The notes under the pieces are model-generated. The model did no database searches, had not been told where the DNA came from, and saw only the letters and a list, made by a program, of their open reading frames with translations. Source: Spirosoma arboris (GTDB taxonomy: Bacteria > Bacteroidota > Bacteroidia > Cytophagales > Spirosomataceae). From it: a DNA stretch of 64,000 bases. How positions within the stretch are numbered: position 1 is the stretch's first letter; every line of letters begins with the position of its first letter. The stretch covers positions 124,001 to 188,000 of the forward strand of contig NZ_WPIN01000014.1 of NCBI RefSeq assembly GCF_009754945.1, given 5' to 3'. Position numbers and translations under genes: made by a program. Shown in pieces: positions 43,697-52,964 of this stretch.

Positions 43697-44632
43697 ATGA
43701 AAAAAATAGGAAAAGGTAGTACGAACGAAGCCATTAGTGCGTGGGGAGCACGGTTAGACACGCTGGTGGAGAATAAGCTGACACTCAGTCACGACGAAGC
43801 CGAATTACACCTATATGAGACGTTTCAGCAAGCCGATCTCATCCAGCTACGGTTCAACGCACCTGTCATGACGAGTATGCTGAGTGGTCGAAAAGTGATG
43901 CACTTACGCGAAATGGAGCCTTTTAATTACCAGCCTGGTGAATCATTACTATTACCGTCGGATCGGTTGATGCAGATCGATTTCCCCGATGCGACAACAG
44001 ATGATCCGACTCGGTGCCTGGCTTTAACTATTTCGGACGAGTTTATTCGCGAAACAATTGCAGAGCTGAATGAGAATGTGCCTCGTGTGGAAACCATAGA
44101 TCAATGGCAGTTAAATACCGATAATTATTTGCTGCAAAACGACCCTGAAATCAGTTCATTGACGGATAAGCTCATCCGGCTATTCCGTGAAAACAACCCA
44201 TTTAAGACATTCTTTATCAAAAATACCTTGCGCGAACTGATTGTTCGGCTCTCACAAACGCAGGTACAGTCGGGTTTGCTTCTGCAAACGAGTGAGCATA
44301 TTAATACGAATCGGCTCGCGTATGTTGTAACCTATATTCGCGAGAACTTGACCCGTACGTTATCGGTGGAGGAATTGTGTGATAAAGCCTGTCTATCAAA
44401 GTCCCACTTTTTCAGACTTTTCAAAAGCGAACTGGGCGTTTCTCCGGCTCAATTCATTTTGACTGAGCGCATTCGTCGGGCTAAAGCTATTCTGAGCAAT
44501 CCCGCTAAAACTATTACGGATGCCTGCTATGAATCGGGATTCAACAGTGTAACTCATTTTAGTAATGCTTTTCGGTCGGTAGAGCATGTCTGTCCCCGTC
44601 AGTTCAAACGGCAACTGTTGAGGCTGAATTAA
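43697..44632 (+). CDS. AraC-family transcriptional regulator, divergent from the aldehyde dehydrogenase
   Basis: I start at the ATG at 43697 (311 residues); the longer frame from 43649 would use TTG. The C-terminal 100 residues hold two helix-turn-helices of the AraC/XylS type (LSVEELCDKACLSKSHFFRLFKSELGVSP and ITDACYESGFNSVTHFSNAFR). The N-terminal 200 residues look like an AraC ligand-binding region with a hydrophobic core. It is divergent from the aldehyde dehydrogenase gene with 116 bases between them, so it most likely activates that operon. The effector is unknown. Confidence 0.88.
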   Translation: MKKIGKGSTNEAISAWGARLDTLVENKLTLSHDEAELHLYETFQQADLIQLRFNAPVMTSMLSGRKVMHLREMEPFNYQPGESLLLPSDRLMQIDFPDATTDDPTRCLALTISDEFIRETIAELNENVPRVETIDQWQLNTDNYLLQNDPEISSLTDKLIRLFRENNPFKTFFIKNTLRELIVRLSQTQVQSGLLLQTSEHINTNRLAYVVTYIRENLTRTLSVEELCDKACLSKSHFFRLFKSELGVSPAQFILTERIRRAKAILSNPAKTITDACYESGFNSVTHFSNAFRSVEHVCPRQFKRQLLRLN

Positions 44633-44660
44633 GAATGATGTAGTAAGGTATATGATGTGT

Positions 44661-44719
44661 ATTGGACCTGCTATCCTTTACTGGACACGTCTTTAAATGA
44701 CCTTTATGTAAGGTCCAAT
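44661..44719. repeat. Spaced 9-bp inverted repeat between AraC and DUF4249 genes
   Basis: ATTGGACCT (44661-44669) is inverted as AGGTCCAAT (44711-44719), 41 bases apart. The rest of the 255-base region has no open frame and nothing I recognise. It could be an operator or a weak fold; the evidence is symmetry only. Confidence 0.35.
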
Positions 44720-44887
44720 TTTAGAACGTTTACTGTTTTGTGCAGTAAAAGGTAGCAAATTCACTTTACCTAATTGCACTTAATATACCAGCTGTGAAGG
44801 GTCACTTTCACGCTACGAAATCCCAGACTGGTAGATCACCCTTCAGCAGGACTTTCTTTCGGGTAGCCCTTCGTTGATTCTTCGCTT

Positions 44888-46189
44888 ATGCGTTCCACTC
44901 CATTGCTGACTTTTCTTGTTTGCCTACTCGGTCTACTTCCAATCGCCTGTGTGGACCCCGAAGACCTCGTCCTGACAGGCACGGTGGATATCATCGTGGT
45001 CGATGGTACCGTGACCAATCTGGCCGAGCTCCAGTTTATTAAAATCAACCGTTCCCGGGCCGACCGGCTGACGGGCCGCTTTGGTACCCTGCCCATCACC
45101 AAAGCCCAGGTCGAAGTGGTCATGGATTCCTCGGTCGTGATTCCAGCCCATGAAACCACCGATGGCCTTTACCAACTACCAGCAGACTTCAAAGGCCAGG
45201 TAGGGCATGCCTACCAGTTGCGACTTACCCTTAGCGACGGCACTCATTATGAGTCGACCCAGCAAGTGATGCCCGCAGCCCCCCCCATTGATAAGATCCA
45301 CGCCCAGTTTAACCTCAAGAGTCTGTCCCCTCCCGTGCGGGGATACTATACGTCGGGTCATGATGTGTTTATCGAGTTGCAGGACCCCTCCGACCAGCGC
45401 AACTATTACCGCTGGGATTGGATTGACTACGAACCTCAGCATTGGTGCCGCAGCTGTTACCAAGGCTTTTATTCGATCTTTACCCCAATCGAAGTGAGTC
45501 ATGAGCGATATATCTCCGGGCCGGACTTGTACGAAGACTGTTATTTCCCGCACCCCGTTTATACTACTGATTTCGTTTACAACCGCAACTTTGATTACGT
45601 CTGCCGCACTCAATGCTGGGAGATGCTGCATAGTTACAACGTGACACTATTTGACGACCAATATACCAATGGGGGTCTTATCCCCAACTTCAAAGTAGCC
45701 GCCATCCCCTTCTATCAACATGGCCCTTGTTTGGTGCATGTGCGCCAGTCCTCGATAACCCCCGATGCCTATCACTATTACAAGCTGTTTCAGGATCAAA
45801 CCCAGAACACGGGCGGCCTGGCCGACACGCCCCCCAGCGCTCCCATTGGTAACGTGCACAATGTGGCAAACCCTAAAGAAATAGTCGTGGGTTATTTTAC
45901 GGCCTCGGGGGTGTATAGTAAACCGCTCTATATTGACCGTCAGGATTATCAGGGCCTGCCTTTGGGCTACGATCTCCTCAACGGATATTCGGATCAGGTA
46001 GGGGCTGAGCTCTTCTATGCCTTGTACGGACGCTACCCCAATCCCGAACCCGCTCCCGACCTCAATCCTCCTCGAAATGCCCCTCTGATCATACCCTTTT
46101 TCATCGACAATACGCCCCGCCCACCGACGGCCTTATGTGCGCCCCTCGACCTACGAACGCCCTACAAGCCAGAAGGCTGGCCCAATTAA
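44888..46189 (+). CDS. DUF4249 outer-membrane lipoprotein
   Basis: The 433-residue product has a lipoprotein signal (LLGLLPIAC, lipid cysteine at residue 21) and the DUF4249 layout: a short Ig-like N-terminal domain (VDIIVVDGTVTNLAELQFIKI, then an AQVEVVMDSS strand and a YQLRLTLSDG strand) and a large cysteine-rich C-terminal domain. DUF4249 proteins are usually made with a TonB-dependent receptor of the SusC type, but none lies next to this gene. Coding bias is slightly more GC-rich than the island. Function is unknown beyond a likely surface or periplasm location. Confidence 0.85.
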   Translation: MRSTPLLTFLVCLLGLLPIACVDPEDLVLTGTVDIIVVDGTVTNLAELQFIKINRSRADRLTGRFGTLPITKAQVEVVMDSSVVIPAHETTDGLYQLPADFKGQVGHAYQLRLTLSDGTHYESTQQVMPAAPPIDKIHAQFNLKSLSPPVRGYYTSGHDVFIELQDPSDQRNYYRWDWIDYEPQHWCRSCYQGFYSIFTPIEVSHERYISGPDLYEDCYFPHPVYTTDFVYNRNFDYVCRTQCWEMLHSYNVTLFDDQYTNGGLIPNFKVAAIPFYQHGPCLVHVRQSSITPDAYHYYKLFQDQTQNTGGLADTPPSAPIGNVHNVANPKEIVVGYFTASGVYSKPLYIDRQDYQGLPLGYDLLNGYSDQVGAELFYALYGRYPNPEPAPDLNPPRNAPLIIPFFIDNTPRPPTALCAPLDLRTPYKPEGWPN

Positions 46190-46629
46190 TTTTGTTGTAT
46201 AATCTACACTATATTTAGATGCCAAAAATGGGCTAACTATAACGACCATTTTTGATGTGATACTGTTAGTATGCCGTTTCGTACTTTAAAAAGAAAAGTA
46301 CGAAAATAGAATTGTCCTATCCTGAGCTGAAATGGAGCAGATACGCGCTCGATTCTATGCAACACGTGATAAAGCAATTGATACATTACGAGCACAAGGT
46401 AAATGATGAGGAAGTAAAGTGATTAACCACTAAAATCGCTGCGTCAAAGCCTGTTAATTTGGGTGGTTGGCTAGGTAAATGTATAACTGCTAGCTCATAC
46501 ATTTATCCGATTGTGGCCAGGAAGCTTAGGGAATAATTTTGCTGAAGGGTTGGCCCACTGAATGGATTGAATTCAGCGGGCAGCTAAGTCCAACTGATGA
46601 TTTAACAGCAATTCATTCCCTTTGACTTT
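46190..46629. other. Intergenic region with a hairpin and a possible gene remnant
   Basis: Two things are seen in these 440 bases. CAAAAATGG (46223-46231) pairs with CCATTTTTG (46246-46254), a modest hairpin that may end the DUF4249 transcript. From 46270 to 46422 an open frame without a good start reads text that looks like protein (IELSYPELKWSRYALD, then HVIKQLIHYEHK), possibly the tail of a lost gene. A second short hairpin is formed by TCGTACTTT and AAAGTACGA near 46280-46302. No other gene is seen. Confidence 0.4.
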
Positions 46630-48618
46630 ATGAAAGCTCTTTACAGTGTACTGATTTTAACCATCAGCCCAGCTTGGCTACTGGCCCAAACAAACTATGT
46701 AGCTAACACAGCTAATTCGTATGCCCCTAGTACCAACAATACTCTGATAGGGCCAGGAGCAGGGGCCAATATTACAGGCAATGGAGGTAGCAACGTATTC
46801 ACGGGCTATCAGGCGGGCTATAAAAATACCACGGGCTATTTTAATGTTTTCATCGGGCAGGGGGCAGGATATTCCAACCTGGTAGGAAATTACAACACGT
46901 TTGTGGGCACGGAGGCCGGCAACGCCAATACAGGATTCTACAATGTATTCATGGGCTATCGGGCTGGTGTCAGAAACACGAGTGGACTAGCCAACACGTT
47001 TCTTGGGACTCATGCGGGCGAAGCTAATCTTACGGGATATCGCAATGTATTTGTAGGCCACACTGCGGGAAATAACAACAAAACTGGTAGTGACAATGTC
47101 TATATCGGGTATTCGGCTGGTGATTTTGGTACGGATGGGCAACGGAATGTGTTTGTTGGGAATAGTGCAGGAGGATCCAATTCGACCGGTAGCGATAACC
47201 TGTTTGCTGGCCATGCAGCGGGTGTTGCGGTTACTACGGGCTACAGCAACGTAGTCTTAGGGGTTTATGCCGCTAGACAAATTGGCGCTGGCCATAACAA
47301 TGTGGTCATTGGCGATTCGGCGGGGTATAATAGTAATACGTCAGGCAATCTGTTTGTTGGTTCTAAAGCGGGTTATAGGACCAGCAACGGTTCGCTGAAT
47401 GCCTTTTTAGGCTATCAGGCGGGTTATAATAATACCTCAGGGAGTTATAATGCTTTTTTGGGTAATCAGGCCGGCATCAACAATACGTCAGGAGCTTACA
47501 ATACCTTTATGGGTAATCAGGCGGGTTTCGGGAATTCGACCGGTAGCTATAATGTGTTTATGGGTGAAAATACGGGGTCCAGTAACACAACCGGTAGTTC
47601 AAATGCGTTTATCGGCACTCGGGCTGGTTTTAATAATACCAAGGGAGGAGGCAATGCATTTATGGGCTACTTTGCGGGCTATAGTAACATGGAAGGCGTC
47701 AATAATTCGGCTCTGGGTTATTCGGCGGGCTTTGGCACCACGTCGGGCTCCAATAATACCTTCGTGGGGACTAGCGCAGGCTCCACCAATACCAGCGGTG
47801 CCAACAATACCTTCATCGGTGCGGCAACTAATACCTCGGTCAGTAGCCTGACTAACGCTACGGCCATTGGTTATAACGCCAAAGTTAACATCAGCAACGC
47901 CCTGGTGCTGGGTAGCGGAGCCAACGTCGGCATCGGTACCTCAGCACCTAACAACAAACTGGAAATCACCCAGGGTACAACCGGCAATAGTGGGTTACGC
48001 TTCACCAACCTGACCAGCAGCATCACGCCCAGCATTAGTACCAATCAGTTTTTAACAGTTAACGCGAACGGGGATGTGGTACTGGCTCTGGTGGGCGGCA
48101 GCAAAGGAGCCTTTCGTTCGGCAGCTGGGGCGGATTCAATAAGTTTGTGGAGTAGTGATGGATTGAATCTTCATAATGTGAATAGTAGTGGTGGGGTAGT
48201 GATTGGGCCAGGTATTCAACATACGCCAGCAGGCTATCGGCTATACGTAGCCGATGGGGTGCTCACCGAGAAAGTGAAGGTGGCCGTAAAGAGCAGTGCC
48301 GATTGGAGCGATTACGTGTTTGCGCCAGACTATAAACTGACTTCACTAACTGAGGTGGCAGCCCACATTCAACAGAAAGGACATTTGCCGGGTATTCCTT
48401 CAGCAACAGAGATGGTTGAGCACGGAAATGATCTGCATCAGACAGATGCCAGATTGCTGGCCAAGATCGAAGAACTCACCCTATATACGATTCAGTTGGA
48501 GAAAGCCAACCATCTTTTACAGGAAAGTCAGAAAAGCCAACAAGCTATCAACCAACAACAACAGGCTCAGCTTGACGAATTAAAGCGATTGGTTGACCAA
48601 TTACTCAATAAGAAATAA
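46630..48618 (+). CDS. Secreted repeat-rich fibre protein with endosialidase-type C-terminal domain
   Basis: After a signal peptide (ending LLAQ, residue about 20) the 662-residue protein has about 21 repeats of 16-18 residues with the pattern NxFxGxxAGxxNTxGxx (residues about 50-400), a beta-helical or trimeric fibre design. A conserved LGSGANVGIGTSAPNNKLEI segment follows, then the tail domain DWSDYVFAPDYKLTSL, a PGIPSATEM segment and a coiled coil (KIEELTLYTIQLEKANHLLQ), as in Bacteroidota cell-surface proteins with tail-fibre C termini. It is probably a secreted adhesin or structural fibre. It stands alone on the plus strand. Confidence 0.8.
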   Translation: MKALYSVLILTISPAWLLAQTNYVANTANSYAPSTNNTLIGPGAGANITGNGGSNVFTGYQAGYKNTTGYFNVFIGQGAGYSNLVGNYNTFVGTEAGNANTGFYNVFMGYRAGVRNTSGLANTFLGTHAGEANLTGYRNVFVGHTAGNNNKTGSDNVYIGYSAGDFGTDGQRNVFVGNSAGGSNSTGSDNLFAGHAAGVAVTTGYSNVVLGVYAARQIGAGHNNVVIGDSAGYNSNTSGNLFVGSKAGYRTSNGSLNAFLGYQAGYNNTSGSYNAFLGNQAGINNTSGAYNTFMGNQAGFGNSTGSYNVFMGENTGSSNTTGSSNAFIGTRAGFNNTKGGGNAFMGYFAGYSNMEGVNNSALGYSAGFGTTSGSNNTFVGTSAGSTNTSGANNTFIGAATNTSVSSLTNATAIGYNAKVNISNALVLGSGANVGIGTSAPNNKLEITQGTTGNSGLRFTNLTSSITPSISTNQFLTVNANGDVVLALVGGSKGAFRSAAGADSISLWSSDGLNLHNVNSSGGVVIGPGIQHTPAGYRLYVADGVLTEKVKVAVKSSADWSDYVFAPDYKLTSLTEVAAHIQQKGHLPGIPSATEMVEHGNDLHQTDARLLAKIEELTLYTIQLEKANHLLQESQKSQQAINQQQQAQLDELKRLVDQLLNKK

Positions 48619-48723
48619 ACAGACCATCGGCTGTTGTCATATATAAAGCTGGGCAATCGGTGCTTTTGCATCCCGGTTTTGTGGCTAATCCGGGTTCAGT
48701 GCGAGATTAATAATCATCGGCAC

Positions 48724-49839
48724 TTATCGAATTGCCTGCTCGGTTTGTGTATCGAAGAAGTGAAGCTTATCAATTTCCCAAAACAAAGCAATCGGCTGAC
48801 CGAACGTAACGGACGCCCCGCCAGGCAGTTTGGCGACAAACCGACGGCCTTCAATTGTAAAATAGGCCAGGATTTCGCTACCCATATGTTCTATGGCGTC
48901 AATTAAGGTAGCTGTTTCAGCGGAGTAATTTCGTTGTGACAAACCAATAGGCTGCTCCCGAATGTGCTCTGCCCGAACACCGAGCGTTACGTCGCGACCT
49001 TCGTAAGGTGCTAGTGCCGTCTGATGAATCGACGTTGACAAGTCAATCCGAACCGTACCCTCTGTACTTTCAAAACTTATTTTTTTATCCGAATTGATAA
49101 TTCGACCGGTTAGGAAATTCATAGGGGGCGAACCGATAAAACCGGCAACAAACAAATTGGCAGGCTGATTATACAGCACTAAAGGTGTATCGTATTGAAG
49201 CACGTCGCCATGACGTAGTACCACAATCCGGTCGCCGAGAGTCATGGCCTCGATCTGGTCGTGGGTAACGTAAATCATTGTGGCCTGCAACTCGCGGTGA
49301 AGTTTCTGCAGCTCGATACGCGTCTGACCGCGCAGTTTGGCATCCAGATTACTGAGCGGTTCGTCGAATAAGAACACTTTTGGATTTCGTACGATAGCCC
49401 GCCCAATAGCCACGCGTTGCCGCTGCCCACCCGACATATCTTTAGGCTTTCGATTGAGAAGATTCTCAATTTCCAGGATTCTGGCTGCGTTGGTCACGCG
49501 TTGCCGGATTTCATCGCTGGCCATGTTCCGTAACTTCAGCCCAAACGCCATGTTGTCGTAAACGGTCATGTGCGGGTAAAGCGCGTAATTCTGAAATACC
49601 ATGGCAATGTCGCGATCTTTCGGAGCACGATCGTTGATACGTTGTCCATCAATCAGCAAGTCTCCATCGGTGATATCTTCCAGACCGGCAATCATCCGCA
49701 ACAATGTAGACTTGCCACAACCCGACGGCCCAACCAGCACGACAAACTCGCGGTCTTTGACGTCAATATTGACATCGTTGATCACCTTCGGTCCACCTGG
49801 GTAAGCCTTGGCAATGTGACGTAGTATAACTTCAGCCAT
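48724..49839 (-). CDS. Carbohydrate ABC transporter ATP-binding protein, MalK/UgpC type
   Basis: The 371-residue protein is a full MalK-type ATPase: Walker A GPSGCGKST near residue 38, signature MSGGQRQRVAIGRA near 135, Walker B VFLFDEPLSNLDAKLRG, switch histidine in YVTHDQIEAMTLGDR, and a C-terminal TOBE/OB region (LGVRAEHIRE). It drives sugar uptake by the two permeases encoded upstream in the same direction, with 3 bases between it and the predicted glycosidase gene. Such ATPases often serve more than one transporter. It closes the co-oriented SusCD/ABC locus. Confidence 0.93.
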   Translation of the reverse strand: MAEVILRHIAKAYPGGPKVINDVNIDVKDREFVVLVGPSGCGKSTLLRMIAGLEDITDGDLLIDGQRINDRAPKDRDIAMVFQNYALYPHMTVYDNMAFGLKLRNMASDEIRQRVTNAARILEIENLLNRKPKDMSGGQRQRVAIGRAIVRNPKVFLFDEPLSNLDAKLRGQTRIELQKLHRELQATMIYVTHDQIEAMTLGDRIVVLRHGDVLQYDTPLVLYNQPANLFVAGFIGSPPMNFLTGRIINSDKKISFESTEGTVRIDLSTSIHQTALAPYEGRDVTLGVRAEHIREQPIGLSQRNYSAETATLIDAIEHMGSEILAYFTIEGRRFVAKLPGGASVTFGQPIALFWEIDKLHFFDTQTEQAIR

Positions 49840-49842
49840 TCG

Positions 49843-51150
49843 CTATTTATATTTTTCTAATGCTTTCACTGCGTCAGGATATTGTTCGAGCCTTTGAAAC
49901 GCCCAGAGCGATTCGATAGTTGATTCGGCGCCTGAATTGCGATTAATCTGACTACTTGAGATAATCCCATCGTACCCTCGTCCCGATGCCTGGTCGTACA
50001 TAGGCGTATTGGCTACGTTTTTTCCCAGAAACCAACTTGTCAGTTGCCCGGCTAAGTCGGCATATTTAGCATCTTTTGTTTGATCAAATGCTTCCAGCGC
50101 AGCCCAAACCATCGGCCGAATACCATAGGCAATCTGCGAAACCTGACTGGATTTAAGCGGTTTAACTTCAGTACCGGGTTGTTGTACCGTAAACGATTCC
50201 AGAAAACCCAGTTGAATTAGATACGGGTAAAAATTATCAATTTCACGCTTAGCGGCTGCAATCCAAGTCGGTTTATTCAAGGCTTTTCCAACCCGTAATA
50301 AGGCATACGATTGATCACTGGCATAGGCATGCCAGCCATTGTCAAAACTCAGAATAGCGCCATATGGATACTTGCCTACATCACCGTATTGCATCGCCAG
50401 AATACCATCACCCAGCAATTCAATCAGGTTCAGAACATCGGGATTTGGGGTTTGCTGATAGAGATTAGTCAGAGAAATCAGCATAATGGCTGCCTGGTCG
50501 GTGCCCGAACCGAAAGGAAGCCATTTAGGCACCTGAATACCCTGAACGAAATTGTACTCTTTTGGCTTGTTGCCAAAGTCGCGAAGCATATTGGCCGTCA
50601 GTTTCTGGATGGCCGTCTGCATACGCCCCGCCAGGGTCGCATCCACTTTTTGGTAGTACGGATAAGCTTCGCTTAAAAGCCATAAGGCTCTCCACGACCA
50701 AAAATTTGCTTCAGCCACGCTCGTCTGAAATGTCTTGTTAATGGTTCTATCGGGCCAGAGGAAATTATAAAAATACCCGTTGTCGGCTTGTAATTGCAGA
50801 ACGAACTCGGTCATTGTCCGCAATTTGGTTTGCGTGTCTTTATTGGTTGATAGATCCGGTTCACGTAACATTAGCAGGGCTGCCCGCGCTACGTCGTCGA
50901 TGCAGGTGAATCCTTCGTCGGTATCCGTCACGAGGTGATAATCCGGCGCTTCGCTGTAGATGGCTACCGTTCCAACGTCGGTTCCGTTCGAAGCCAATTT
51001 AACCGTTTGATACAGTCGATCCAGATGCGACAGATTAACGTAGCGTGTTGTTGGCGTAATCGTCTGGGCAACAGGCTGCTCTTTCTTACACGAAAACGCG
51101 AAGAGTAAAATTTGCAGCGTAAGAAGTTTCAAAAAAACAGGACGAATCAT
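49843..51150 (-). CDS. Lipoprotein with predicted six-hairpin glycosidase-like fold
   Basis: The 435-residue product has a lipoprotein signal (LLFAFSC, cysteine at 21), so it is likely anchored in the outer membrane or periplasm. The body is a series of paired helices with conserved aromatic and acidic positions (DEGFTCIDDVARAALLML, FYNFLWPDRTINKT, FWSWRALWLLSEAY, YAYASDQSYALLRVGKAL), like an (alpha/alpha)6 barrel of glycoside hydrolases. I cannot assign a GH family or prove catalysis. Its place between the sugar permeases and their ATPase argues that it trims the imported glycan. Confidence 0.6.
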   Translation of the reverse strand: MIRPVFLKLLTLQILLFAFSCKKEQPVAQTITPTTRYVNLSHLDRLYQTVKLASNGTDVGTVAIYSEAPDYHLVTDTDEGFTCIDDVARAALLMLREPDLSTNKDTQTKLRTMTEFVLQLQADNGYFYNFLWPDRTINKTFQTSVAEANFWSWRALWLLSEAYPYYQKVDATLAGRMQTAIQKLTANMLRDFGNKPKEYNFVQGIQVPKWLPFGSGTDQAAIMLISLTNLYQQTPNPDVLNLIELLGDGILAMQYGDVGKYPYGAILSFDNGWHAYASDQSYALLRVGKALNKPTWIAAAKREIDNFYPYLIQLGFLESFTVQQPGTEVKPLKSSQVSQIAYGIRPMVWAALEAFDQTKDAKYADLAGQLTSWFLGKNVANTPMYDQASGRGYDGIISSSQINRNSGAESTIESLWAFQRLEQYPDAVKALEKYK

Positions 51151-51199
51151 AACGTTTCAGTTCTAGTATTTCCTGGTCTCGCAATGACAGGAAAGAAAT

Positions 51200-52012
51200 T
51201 TAATCTTTTAAGCCCGAAGACGCCATGCTTCGGATGAAGTGTTTTTGGAAAAACAGGTACAAAATCACAATCGGAATAGCCAGCATAACGGCAGCCGCAA
51301 TCTTAACCCCTAATTGTCCTTCGGCCCGACCACCAACGGAAAATAGCGTTACCAGTTGCGGCATCGTCATCCTTGATTCATCCCGAATAACGATCAATGG
51401 CCATAAGGCTTCATTCCACAAACCCATGAATGTCAGGATAGTAATGGTCAGGACCGTCGGTAAAATATTGGGAATCAGTATCTGAAAAATAATCCGCATC
51501 TCATTGGCCCCATCCATCCGGGCCGCATCGATCAACGCCTGTGGTAAGCTCTGAAATGCCTGCCGAAATAACAGGATCGACAAGGAGCTGAGCGCAAAGG
51601 GTACAATCAGTGCCAGATACGTATCCACCCAACCTAGCCGCACCATGGTGATGTAGTTCGGAATAAGCGTGATCTGAAATGGTAGCGTCATCGTGAAAAT
51701 GATGAGGTAAAAAATCCAGTTCCGCCCTACAAAATCCAGTTTTGCCAGTGCATAACCGACCATTGCACCCGATACCAAAACCAGTCCTGTTGTCAATAGC
51801 GCAACAAAGGAGCTATTCAAAAAGGCCCGGTCGAGCGGAATTTTGGTGAACACCGTTACGTAGTTGTTCCACGTAAAACCCACCGGCAACAATGTCAAAT
51901 CTCCCAGCCCACTCTCCGACGACAGGGACGCGCTCACCATCCAGATAAACGGATAAATGAACGACACGGCCGCCAGGATCAGGAGAATGTATTTTATACT
52001 GGTTTGAAGCAT
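51200..52012 (-). CDS. Carbohydrate ABC transporter permease, MalG type
   Basis: The 270-residue product has six hydrophobic helices and the MalG-family coupling loop (LPQALIDAARMDGANEMRIIFQILIPNILP), which contacts the ATPase. Its C terminus (FIRSMASSGLKD) is typical of MalG-type subunits. It forms the channel with the MalF-type permease encoded 14 bases upstream. Substrate is a sugar or oligosaccharide, not determined here. Confidence 0.93.
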   Translation of the reverse strand: MLQTSIKYILLILAAVSFIYPFIWMVSASLSSESGLGDLTLLPVGFTWNNYVTVFTKIPLDRAFLNSSFVALLTTGLVLVSGAMVGYALAKLDFVGRNWIFYLIIFTMTLPFQITLIPNYITMVRLGWVDTYLALIVPFALSSLSILLFRQAFQSLPQALIDAARMDGANEMRIIFQILIPNILPTVLTITILTFMGLWNEALWPLIVIRDESRMTMPQLVTLFSVGGRAEGQLGVKIAAAVMLAIPIVILYLFFQKHFIRSMASSGLKD

Positions 52013-52026
52013 GTTATGTTTTTAGT

Positions 52027-52878
52027 TTACACTTCCTGCTCAACGTATCGTCGCTGAATGACCACGACAAATAGAATTATCAGCGCAAAGCAGAAGCCTA
52101 ACGTTGCAGAATAGCCCATGTGATAATATTGAAAGGCTTGCCGGTAAATGTACATTACCGCTGAGAGCGTCGTGTTCATGGGCCCGCCCTGCGTCATGAT
52201 GTAGGGTTCGACAAAGAGCGAAAATCCACTAATTGTTGAGAGGACAACTACGGTAAAAATTGTTGGGTTGATCATTGGCAGCGTAATGAACCGAAACTTC
52301 TGCCAGTTGGTGGCTCCTTCGAGATCAGCAGCTTCATAATATTGCACGGGCACAGATTGCAGTCCGACCAGAAACAGAATAACGTACAGCCCAACATTTT
52401 TCCAGGTCGCCATTACAGCAATGGAATACATCGCCACCGCTGGATCGTCGAGCCAGGCGACACGAGGCACACTCATGGCCGTCAGCAATCGATTCAGAAT
52501 ACCCGAGTTGAAGCTTAATAGTTGCTGCCACAAAATCGTAACGACCACGCCCGACACGATAACCGGCAGGAAAAAAGCCGCCCGAAAAAACGATGCGCCA
52601 CGTACCGTTCGGTTCAGTAACTCTGCCAATACCAGTGCCACAACAATTTGTAACGGAATGTGTACCAGCAGGAAACGTACCGTATTCCAGACTGCCTGCC
52701 AGAACAGCCGATCTTTGAAAAGGTGTTCGTAATTGGCTAACCCAACGTAGTGCATCGGCGAAATGATGTTCCAGCTATGGAACGTCAGCACCACCGAGAA
52801 TACGACCGGGAACGCCACAAACACCGCGAAATGCAGGATGTAAGGCGAAACGAGAAGATAGGGCGTCCACTTTTTCAT
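52027..52878 (-). CDS. Carbohydrate ABC transporter permease, MalF/UgpA type
   Basis: The 283-residue product has six hydrophobic helices and the permease loop YYEAADLEGATNWQKFRFITLPMINP, which defines the ABC sugar permease family. N-terminal PYLLVSPYILHFAVFVAFPV is characteristic of UgpA/MalF-like proteins. It pairs with the MalG-type permease downstream and with the solute-binding protein upstream. A purine-rich inverted repeat separates it from the binding-protein gene. Confidence 0.93.
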   Translation of the reverse strand: MKKWTPYLLVSPYILHFAVFVAFPVVFSVVLTFHSWNIISPMHYVGLANYEHLFKDRLFWQAVWNTVRFLLVHIPLQIVVALVLAELLNRTVRGASFFRAAFFLPVIVSGVVVTILWQQLLSFNSGILNRLLTAMSVPRVAWLDDPAVAMYSIAVMATWKNVGLYVILFLVGLQSVPVQYYEAADLEGATNWQKFRFITLPMINPTIFTVVVLSTISGFSLFVEPYIMTQGGPMNTTLSAVMYIYRQAFQYYHMGYSATLGFCFALIILFVVVIQRRYVEQEV

Positions 52879-52964
52879 AATGAGTGAAAGAGTGAAAGAA
52901 TGAAAGAGTGGAAGGGCGTTTCAGTTGGTTGCGCTCTTTCACTCTTTCATTCTTTCGCTCATTA
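52879..52964. repeat. Imperfect inverted repeat between binding protein and permease genes
   Basis: A run of GAGTGAAAGAGTGAAAGAATGAAAGAG type (about 52881-52910) is mirrored by CTCTTTCACTCTTTCATTC (about 52934-52952 and beyond) with a few mismatches. The right arm runs into the end of the binding-protein gene. It resembles the 33-bp repeat at 41981 and may set relative expression of binding protein versus permeases, as REP hairpins do in maltose operons. Confidence 0.65.

Noticed and set aside
46630..48618. Prophage tail fibre
   Set aside because: The C-terminal domain resembles phage fibre tails, but there is a signal peptide and no other phage gene nearby.
48634..48906. Plus-strand frame after the fibre gene
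   Set aside because: Most of it is antisense to the end of the ABC ATPase gene, and the text is not protein-like.
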